Origin: Solirubrobacterales bacterium
Lineage (GTDB): Bacteria; Actinomycetota; Thermoleophilia; Solirubrobacterales; Solirubrobacteraceae
Assembly (NCBI GenBank): GCA_013695395.1
Contig: JACDAP010000583.1
Coordinates: 1 to 7,824, forward strand
DNA: 7,824 nt
Direction of reading: 5' to 3'
Shown in pieces: positions 1 through 4,691 of the stretch (positions are counted from its first letter, which is position 1; the number at the start of each line of letters is the position of its first letter). The position numbers and the translations under genes are program-made. Under the pieces are notes generated by a model. That model ran no database searches. It had not been told where the DNA came from and worked only from the letters and a program-made list of their open reading frames with translations.

Positions 1-30
1 GGCGCGCGCTCGAGGTCTGAGCCCGACCGA

Positions 31-405
31 TCAGCGGCGGCCGGTCACCGGGCGCATAGCCGCGTAGCGCGGCCCGGAGGGCGCGTCTTCCTCGCGCCCC
101 GGCCCGCCGGGCCCGACGGGGACGGGCACGGTGAGCGGCTCGGCCGGCCCGGAGACCGCCTCGGTCTCCTCGATGTCGAGCTCCGGCGGCTCCATGCCGT
201 CGCAGATCAGCCGGAAGGAGCCGGTGCCGACCTTGCCGTCGCCCTCGAGCAGGAGGCCGGCGATCGTGTCGCCCTCCTCCCACTGCATCCGCTCGATCTC
301 GAACGGGTTCATCCGGACCGTGTGCGGCGGGAACGGGCAGTTCTTGTTGTGCTGCTCCTTGCCTTTGACGATCGCCTCGAAGTTCTTGCCCTCTGCGCTG
401 GCCAT
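31..405 (-). CDS. Small hypothetical protein, last gene of the DUF35/thiolase/oxidase operon
   Basis: I do not recognise this 124-residue protein. Residues 1-75 look like a compact folded domain, with a basic start, a CPFPPHTVRMNPFEIERMQW segment at 23-42 and a beta-rich stretch ending in SFRLICDGM (63-71). Residues 72-124 are acidic, then rich in Pro and Gly, and are probably disordered. The two cysteines, C23 and C68, do not form a metal motif. There is no signal peptide or membrane segment, so it is probably cytosolic. The ATG lies 9 bases after the oxidase stop on the same strand with only a weak ribosome binding site, so it is most likely co-transcribed with that gene. The TGA stop lies at 31-33. 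Context suggests an accessory role to the upstream enzymes, but nothing in the sequence shows which. The gene call is fairly secure; the function is unknown. Confidence 0.75.
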   Translation of the reverse strand: MASAEGKNFEAIVKGKEQHNKNCPFPPHTVRMNPFEIERMQWEEGDTIAGLLLEGDGKVGTGSFRLICDGMEPPELDIEETEAVSGPAEPLTVPVPVGPGGPGREEDAPSGPRYAAMRPVTGRR

Positions 406-414
406 GCGCCAATG

Positions 415-1947
415 CTACGCCGGCCCGATCAGGACCCCGGGGTTGAGCAGCCCCCGGGGGTCGACCGCGGCCTTGGCCCCGCGGAGTGCCGCCGCGAACG
501 GCTCGGGACGCTGCTGGTCGTAGAAGGGCCGGTGGTCGCGGCCGACCGCGTGGTGGTGGGTGATCGTCCCGCCGGCGTCGATGATCGCCTGCCCCGCCGC
601 GCGCTTGACCGCGTCCCACTGCGCGAGCTCCTCCCCGCGCCGGGCCGGGGCGAGGACCGTGTAGTAGGGGGCGGGACCGTTCGGGTAGACGTGGGTGAAG
701 CGACAGGTGACGCGGCACGGCTCACCGACGGCCTCGCGCGTGGCGCCCATGACCGCGGCGTGGAAAGCGGGCCAGCGCTCCCAGGTGATCGCGGTCTCGA
801 AGGTCTCGCAGAGCACGCCCCACTGGACCATGGCGTCGCGCAGGTAGGGCAGGGTGATGAACGCGTCCTTCCACGACGACGCGGCGCCCCCGCGCGGCGG
901 GTCGGCCTCGCCTCCGTGTGCGGCGGCGATCGCGAGTGCCCGGGTGAGCTGTGCGTCGACCTCGTGGTCGGTCGACTCGAAGCCGAGGACGAGCAGCGCG
1001 CTCGCCCCGTCGCCCGCGCCCGACTGCTGCGCCTCGGCCGCGTCGACCAGCCGGCAGTTGGCGGGGTGCAGGCCGCTCTGGCTGATCGCCCGCACCGCCT
1101 CGGCGCCGGCCATGAAGTCGGCGAAGCGCACGGTCCGCCCGGCGCGGTGGGTGGGCTTCGGCTGCACGCGGACCCACGCCTCCGTGATCACGCCGAGCGT
1201 CCCCTCGCTCCCGAGGAGCATCCTGTCGGGGGAGACGCCCGCGCCGGAGCCCGGCAGGCGGCGACTCTCCCACGCGCCCACCGGCGTGATCGCCCGGACC
1301 GACTCGACGAGGTCGTCGACGTGGGTCCACAGCGTCGCGAAGTGGCCGCCGGCGCGCGTGGCGATCCAGCCGCCGAGCGTGGAGAGCTCGAACGACTGCG
1401 GGAAGAAGCGCATCGTCATCCCGTGCTCGGCGAGCTGCGCCTCGAGCGCCGGACCGGGCAGCCCCGCCTGGATGCGGGCGCTGCGGGAGACGGGGTCGAC
1501 CTCGAGCACGCGATCGAGGCCGCCGAGGTCGAGCGAGAGCACGCCGTCGAAGCCGGGCGGAACCGGGCACTCCACGCCCCCGACGACGCTCGTCCCGCCG
1601 CCGTAGGGGACGACCGCGACGTTGGCGCCGTCCGCCCACGCGAGCGCCTCCTCGACCTCGGGCTCGCTGCGCGGGTGCGCGACCGCGTCCGGCGGATGGT
1701 CGATCCGGCCCCGGAACGCACGAACGGTGTCGCGGTAGCTCGCGCCGTGGGCGTGGAGGATCCGGTCGCGCGCGTCGGTCGAGTACGGCGAGTCGACACG
1801 GGGCGCGGGCAGCGCGACGTCCTCGAGCCGCTCGGGCGCTTCGGGTTCCTCGGCTCCGAAGCCGAGCGTCGCGCGTACCGTCTCGCCGAGCCCGGCGGGA
1901 TCGATCCGCTTCTCCTCGAGGCCCCAGCCCCACCACGCGTTGGTCAT
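415..1947 (-). CDS. FAD-binding oxidase, alkyldihydroxyacetonephosphate synthase (ADPS)-like
   Basis: A 510-residue flavoenzyme of the VAO/PCMH fold, probably cytosolic. Seen: an N-terminal WWGWG (5-9), typical of ADPS-type proteins; the FAD phosphate-binding loop PYGGGTSVVGG (114-124); the second FAD segment PQSFELSTLGGWIATRAGG (183-201); LLGSEGTLGVITEAWVRVQP (244-263); and the C-terminal cap with NCRLVD (297-302), THVYPNGPAPYY (418-429), HHHAVGRDHRPF (464-475) and LLNPGVL (500-506). The His triplet, the Arg of CRLVD (R299) and a Tyr near 428-429 match by eye the catalytic residues of ADPS, which swaps the acyl chain of acyl-DHAP for an alkyl chain in ether-lipid synthesis. Length and ends are normal for the family. 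The start at 1947 is chosen because its ATG overlaps the thiolase stop as ATGA; a longer open frame upstream only runs through the thiolase gene. It could equally be a 2-hydroxyacid or other alcohol dehydrogenase. The family is secure; the substrate is not. Confidence 0.92.
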   Translation of the reverse strand: MTNAWWGWGLEEKRIDPAGLGETVRATLGFGAEEPEAPERLEDVALPAPRVDSPYSTDARDRILHAHGASYRDTVRAFRGRIDHPPDAVAHPRSEPEVEEALAWADGANVAVVPYGGGTSVVGGVECPVPPGFDGVLSLDLGGLDRVLEVDPVSRSARIQAGLPGPALEAQLAEHGMTMRFFPQSFELSTLGGWIATRAGGHFATLWTHVDDLVESVRAITPVGAWESRRLPGSGAGVSPDRMLLGSEGTLGVITEAWVRVQPKPTHRAGRTVRFADFMAGAEAVRAISQSGLHPANCRLVDAAEAQQSGAGDGASALLVLGFESTDHEVDAQLTRALAIAAAHGGEADPPRGGAASSWKDAFITLPYLRDAMVQWGVLCETFETAITWERWPAFHAAVMGATREAVGEPCRVTCRFTHVYPNGPAPYYTVLAPARRGEELAQWDAVKRAAGQAIIDAGGTITHHHAVGRDHRPFYDQQRPEPFAAALRGAKAAVDPRGLLNPGVLIGPA

Positions 1948-3050
1948 CGCCCGAGTATCGCGGTGCACTGGGTCGAGAGCACGCCGCCGTTGCCGTGGAC
2001 GAGCGCGACCTCGTCGCCTTCCTCGCGCAACCGACGGACCGCCTCGATCAGCATCAGCATCCCGTTCATGCCCGGGTGCTGGTAGCTGAGGCCGCCGCCG
2101 TTCGTGTTCGTCGGGAGCACGCCGCCGGGGGCGAGCGCCCCGCTCTCGGCCAGCGGTCCACCGTCGCCCTTCGCGCAGAAGCCGAGGTCCTCGAGGAACA
2201 GGATGGGGGTGATCGTGAAGGCGTCGTAGAGCTGGGCGGAGTCGACGTCGCCGACGCCGAGTCCCGCCTCGGCGAAGGCCCGGGCGCCGGACTCCGAAGC
2301 GGCGGTGTGCACCAGCGAGGGCATCGCGGTGATGTGGCGGTGGGAGTGTGCCTCGGCCACGCCGAGCACGCGCACGCCCTCGGTAAGCCCGAGCGCGTGC
2401 GCGCGCTCCTCGGCCATGAGGACGAGCGCGCCGCCGCCGTCGGTGACCAGGCAGCAGTCGCGCACGCCGAGCGGGTCGCAGACGCGGGGTGCGGCCAGGA
2501 CGTCGTCCACCGTGAGCTCCTCCCGGACCCAGGCGCGCTCGTTCCCCTGCGCCCAGGCGCGGGCGCTCACGGCGACGGCGGCGAGCTGCTTGGGCGTCGT
2601 CCCGAACTCGTGCATGTGCCGCGCGGCGGCCAGTGCGTAGGCGGCGATCGGGAGCGGGGGGCGATAGGGGGCCTCGTACAGGTCGCGCTCCTGCACGCTG
2701 GCGGCGGCCCGGCCGACGGAGCGCTGGGTCGAGCCGTAGGCGATCAGCGCCACGTCGCAGGCGCCCGCAGCGATGGCGGTCCGCGCGTGGTGGAGGTGGG
2801 CCAGGGCGGACCCGCCACCGAGCTGCGTCGAGTCGGAGTACCGCGGCCGGGTCCGCAGCGCCTGGCCGAGCGAGACCGACGCCCAGGGCAGCTGGGTGGA
2901 GGCCGCGAAGAGACCGTCGACGTCGGCGGGGGTGAGCCCGCACGCGGCGAGCGCGCGGAGGGATGCCTGCGCCATGAGGTCCTCCGGGGTCGTTCCCGGC
3001 GCGACCTGGCCGAGATCGGACTCCGCCGCGCCCGCGATGACAACGCTCAT
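1944..3050 (-). CDS. Thiolase-superfamily protein (SCP2/acetyl-CoA acetyltransferase-like), atypical active site
   Basis: A 368-residue thiolase-fold protein of the SCP2-thiolase/acetyl-CoA acetyltransferase-like group that pairs with DUF35 proteins. Seen: N-terminal start VVIAGAAESDLG (3-14), TPEDLMAQASLRAL (21-34), AIAAGACDVALIAYGS (93-108), LVTDGGGALVL (201-211), the YDAF motif (275-278), GGGLSYQHPGMNG (318-330) with H325, and VHGNGGVLST (351-360). Where classical thiolases carry the nucleophilic Cys, this one reads DSTQLGGGSAL (73-83), which puts Q76 at the Cys site by hand alignment. The C-terminal catalytic Cys is also absent from the GNGG motif. Ordinary thiolysis is therefore unlikely; decarboxylation, aldol/retro-aldol or acyl-transfer chemistry on a CoA ester is plausible. 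The start at 3050 is set by the ATGA overlap with the DUF35 stop; the stop overlaps the oxidase start in the same way. The family is secure; the reaction is not. Confidence 0.9.
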   Translation of the reverse strand: MSVVIAGAAESDLGQVAPGTTPEDLMAQASLRALAACGLTPADVDGLFAASTQLPWASVSLGQALRTRPRYSDSTQLGGGSALAHLHHARTAIAAGACDVALIAYGSTQRSVGRAAASVQERDLYEAPYRPPLPIAAYALAAARHMHEFGTTPKQLAAVAVSARAWAQGNERAWVREELTVDDVLAAPRVCDPLGVRDCCLVTDGGGALVLMAEERAHALGLTEGVRVLGVAEAHSHRHITAMPSLVHTAASESGARAFAEAGLGVGDVDSAQLYDAFTITPILFLEDLGFCAKGDGGPLAESGALAPGGVLPTNTNGGGLSYQHPGMNGMLMLIEAVRRLREEGDEVALVHGNGGVLSTQCTAILGR

Positions 3051-3400
3051 CGCGGGCTCGGCCCCGCGACTTCGGCACTGCGGTCGGGATCTGCCTCGAA
3101 GAGCACCAGCCCGTCTTGCCACACGGCCCGGACCCGCGTCCCGATCGCGACAGGAGCCCCGACCACCCGGCTCATGATCCGGAACCCCTCGTCGAGATCG
3201 ATGAGCGAGACGTCGTAAGGCTCCTCGCCGCGGGGACGGGCGGTGGTGCTCGCGTAGACCGCTCCGCGCCCGGCGCTCACCGCCCAGGTGAAGCCCCCCA
3301 CGCGCGGCGGCCAGACCGCTCGCCCCTCCCGGTCCCGCTGGAAGGCGAGCCGCCCGTGCGCAGCGTGCTCGGCGACCACGGCGGCGGGCGAGGGTTCCAT
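3047..3400 (-). CDS. DUF35 OB-fold protein, cysteine-free (zinc ribbon lost)
   Basis: A 117-residue protein resembling the DUF35 family, whose members normally have an N-terminal rubredoxin-like zinc ribbon followed by an OB fold and act as acyl-CoA-binding partners of thiolase-fold enzymes. The family pattern can be traced: FQRDREGRAVWPPR (20-33) stands where the zinc ribbon usually lies, then SAGRGAVYASTTA (42-54), YDVSLIDLDEGFRIMSRVVG (62-81) and IGTRVRAVWQDG (86-97). There is no Cys anywhere, and the stretch between PPR and the Trp of the OB fold is short, so the zinc site is gone. It is the first gene of a minus-strand operon and its stop overlaps the thiolase start (ATGA). The start at 3400 is preferred: TAGGAT lies 8 bases upstream, serving as a -10 box or (AGGA) as a weak Shine-Dalgarno. 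A 34-residue in-frame extension to 3502 is Arg-rich, unlike the family, and crosses the intergenic palindrome. Confidence 0.8.
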   Translation of the reverse strand: MEPSPAAVVAEHAAHGRLAFQRDREGRAVWPPRVGGFTWAVSAGRGAVYASTTARPRGEEPYDVSLIDLDEGFRIMSRVVGAPVAIGTRVRAVWQDGLVLFEADPDRSAEVAGPSPR

Positions 3401-3408
3401 GCTCGCCG

Positions 3409-3414
3409 ATCCTA
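3409..3414 (-). promoter_or_regulatory. Candidate -10 box (TAGGAT) of the DUF35 operon
   Basis: On the minus strand TAGGAT fits the actinobacterial TANNNT -10 pattern and ends 8 bases before the ATG of the DUF35 gene. That would place the transcription start at or next to the A of ATG, giving a leaderless message. No good -35 box is seen 16-18 bases further upstream. The same bases contain AGGA, which could instead act as a Shine-Dalgarno 9 bases from the start, so the reading is ambiguous. Confidence 0.4.
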
Positions 3415-3501
3415 AGCGGACTTCGGGGGTTCGACGCGATCGGTCCCACCTTCGGGGACAAAAGACGTCACACCCCGGTGCGGATCCGAGGGTTCCGGTC
3501 A

Positions 3502-3526
3502 AAACGACCCGCGTTCGCGGTCGTTT
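3502..3526. promoter_or_regulatory. Inverted repeat, candidate operator between the divergent operons
   Basis: A perfect 8-base inverted repeat, AAACGACC (3502-3509) and GGTCGTTT (3519-3526), is separated by 9 bases that themselves contain GCG-TT-CGC. It lies in the 208-base gap between two divergent operons, about 100 bases upstream of the minus-strand start and 83 bases upstream of the plus-strand start. A near-symmetric site in this place suits a dimeric repressor such as a TetR-type protein, but no regulator gene is in the window. As RNA it would form a short hairpin; terminator use is unlikely because both neighbours are transcribed away from it. Confidence 0.45.
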
Positions 3527-3595
3527 CCGCCGGACCCCCTACTCGAGCGGGGCGTCCCTCCTCCGCCGTGCCCGGCCGGCTGCGGACCGCGTCCG

Positions 3596-3601
3596 TACCA
3601 T
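3596..3601 (+). promoter_or_regulatory. Candidate -10 box (TACCAT) of the Nudix operon
   Basis: TACCAT fits TANNNT and ends 7 bases before the ATG at 3609, so transcription would begin close to that start codon. It overlaps an alternative in-frame ATG at 3600, which argues that 3609 is the true start. No convincing -35 box is visible. Confidence 0.35.
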
Positions 3602-3608
3602 GGAGCCG

Positions 3609-4262
3609 ATGGCTCCCTCGACCGGCATCCTGGCCCGCGGCCCCTGGCCGCTCGACGCGATCAGGGCCGACTGGCTCGAGGAGCACTACGACCCGCCGGC
3701 CGAGCGGACCGCCGCGGCGGACGCAGCGATCGCCGCGCTCGCCGCCCGCGACTCACCGTCCCACGACGGGCTGAGCGCGCGGCTCATGGACTACGAGCAG
3801 CGCCCCGACGGGCTGACCATCCGCATGCAGCCGCTGCGGTGGGCGCTGCGCCTGGTCGACGGCGACGCGTCGAACTCGATGGCCGCCCTCCTGGTCGTCC
3901 GCGATGCGCAGGGCCGTTGGCTCGCCGGTCGGCGCGCCGCGTGGCTCAGCTCCTGGCCGGGCCGCTGGGCGCTCGGGGCCGGCGGCGCGGTCGACGTCGG
4001 GGAGACACCCGCCGACACGCTGACCCGGGAGCTGATGGAGGAGTGGCAGGTCACCCCCGAGCGCGCGCAGGCCGAGGCGCTCGTCCGCCTCCCGCACCAC
4101 CTCGTCATGTTCATCGGCCAGGCCTGGCTGCCCGACGGCGCCGAGGTCACCCGCGACGACGAGCACGACGAGCACGCCTGGTGGCCCGCCGACCCCGCGC
4201 AGTGGCCGGCCGAGGCCGACGAGCCGCTGCGGCGCATGGCCGCGCTGCTCACCGCGGCATGA
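3609..4262 (+). CDS. Nudix hydrolase
   Basis: A 217-residue Nudix-domain protein, probably a cytosolic Mg-dependent hydrolase of a nucleoside-diphosphate-linked compound or an isopentenyl-diphosphate-isomerase-like relative. Seen: an N-terminal region of about 90 residues rich in Asp, Arg and Ala, then the Nudix fold from AALLVVRDAQGRWLAGRR (92-109), with the Nudix box at about 126-148 (G126, E132, R140, E141, E144, E145). The last Gly of the GX5EX7REUXEEXGU consensus is Gln (Q147) here. The metal-binding glutamates are intact, so it should be active. The C-terminal part is acidic (DDEHDEHAWW, 183-192). The 3609 start is chosen for the TACCAT box 7 bases upstream; ATG at 3600 would add three residues, and the open frame further upstream runs through the divergent intergenic region. 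The stop overlaps the next start (ATGA), so the two genes are translationally coupled. The substrate cannot be told from the sequence. Confidence 0.9.
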   Translation: MAPSTGILARGPWPLDAIRADWLEEHYDPPAERTAAADAAIAALAARDSPSHDGLSARLMDYEQRPDGLTIRMQPLRWALRLVDGDASNSMAALLVVRDAQGRWLAGRRAAWLSSWPGRWALGAGGAVDVGETPADTLTRELMEEWQVTPERAQAEALVRLPHHLVMFIGQAWLPDGAEVTRDDEHDEHAWWPADPAQWPAEADEPLRRMAALLTAA

Positions 4263-4564
4263 GGCTCACGCGCGGGTTCATCAAGCACGCCTCCTTCACG
4301 CACTCGTTCGCCTACTTCGTGCTGCTCGTCGCCTGGCTCGTGCCCGGGCTGCACGGGCTCGAGTTCGTCTTCGGCATGGCCCACGGGCTCGGCTGGTTCG
4401 CCATGTGCGCGCTCGTGCTCGCCGGGCTGCGGCTGCGGCTGCTCGACATCCGTCTCGCGGTCGCGGTCGCGGTGCTCGGGGCGGTCGGGCCGTTCATCGG
4501 CTCCTACGAGTTCGTCCGCCAGGACCGGCGGCGCGCCGCGGGCGCCGCCCCCCGGCCCGTCTGA
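4259..4564 (+). CDS. Small three-helix membrane protein, DUF3817-like
   Basis: A 101-residue integral membrane protein with three predicted helices at about 13-30, 34-57 and 64-84, and a basic, Pro/Ala-rich cytosolic tail (RQDRRR, 87-92). HSFAYFVLLVAW (15-26), FGMAHGLGW (38-46) and GAVGPFIGSYEF (74-85) resemble the DUF3817 family of small membrane proteins, which has no known function. It begins at the ATGA overlap with the Nudix gene and is presumably made with it. Other members of the family are about this length, so it appears complete. The coding call is secure; the family name rests on my recall of its pattern. Confidence 0.8.
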   Translation: MRLTRGFIKHASFTHSFAYFVLLVAWLVPGLHGLEFVFGMAHGLGWFAMCALVLAGLRLRLLDIRLAVAVAVLGAVGPFIGSYEFVRQDRRRAAGAAPRPV

Positions 4565-4585
4565 GGTCTGACATCCGCCGCGCCC

Positions 4586-4598
4586 GACGGCGCCCGTC
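4586..4598 (+). terminator. Weak hairpin after the Nudix operon
   Basis: GACGG-CGC-CCGTC forms a 5-bp GC-rich stem with a 3-base loop 22 bases after the stop of the membrane-protein gene. There is no run of T after it. It could be a weak terminator, but stems this short are common by chance at this GC content. Confidence 0.2.
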
Positions 4599-4628
4599 AG
4601 GTTTCGGCGCCCCACCCTGAGGTCACGC

Positions 4629-4640
4629 TGTCATCTGACA
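4629..4640. promoter_or_regulatory. TGTCA-TC-TGACA palindrome upstream of the kelch gene
   Basis: A perfect 5-2-5 inverted repeat lies 52 bases before the start codon of the galactose-oxidase-like gene, within its presumed promoter region. A further TGACA half-site occurs at 4569-4573. The placement suits an operator for a dimeric regulator controlling the secreted protein. No regulator gene is next to it and no clear -10 or -35 box is visible, so this is suggestive only. Confidence 0.3.
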
Positions 4641-4674
4641 CGACGTCAACGCATCGGGCAGGGGTCCGGCGCGC

Positions 4675-4683
4675 AGGAGAGGG
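4675..4683 (+). promoter_or_regulatory. Shine-Dalgarno sequence of the kelch gene
   Basis: AGGAGAGGG is a strong purine-rich ribosome binding site ending 8 bases before the ATG at 4692. It fixes that start and shows that this gene has a leadered message, unlike its neighbours, which have no comparable site. Confidence 0.7.
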
Positions 4684-4691
4684 TCACCAGC

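Noticed and set aside
1..20. Possible end of a plus-strand gene (frame ending in TGA at 18-20)
   Set aside because: Only about six codons are visible, so coding cannot be told from chance.
1948..3078. N-terminal extension of the ADPS-like oxidase frame up to 3078
   Set aside because: The extra 377 residues are Arg-rich shadow of the thiolase gene; the family N-terminus WWGWG begins just after the ATG at 1947.
322..3218. Long plus-strand open frames (322-2085, 1995-3218 and others) opposite the minus-strand operon
   Set aside because: They are antisense to genes with clear family motifs, their translations are Arg/Gly/Ala/Val-rich with no recognisable domain, and such frames are expected by chance at this GC content.
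3421..3457. CTTCGGGG direct repeat (3421-3428 and 3450-3457)
   Set aside because: Eight GC-rich bases recurring once in a gap of this composition is weak; it has no symmetry or spacing that suggests a binding site.
3051..3461. N-terminal extension of the thiolase frame up to 3461
   Set aside because: It is the DUF35 gene read in another frame; the thiolase family start VVIAGAAESDLG begins right after the ATG at 3050.
4422..4476. Short GC-rich hexamer repeats (GCTGCG and GCGGTC units)
   Set aside because: They lie within the membrane-protein gene and simply encode alternating Leu-Arg and Val-Ala in a helix; only about three units each.
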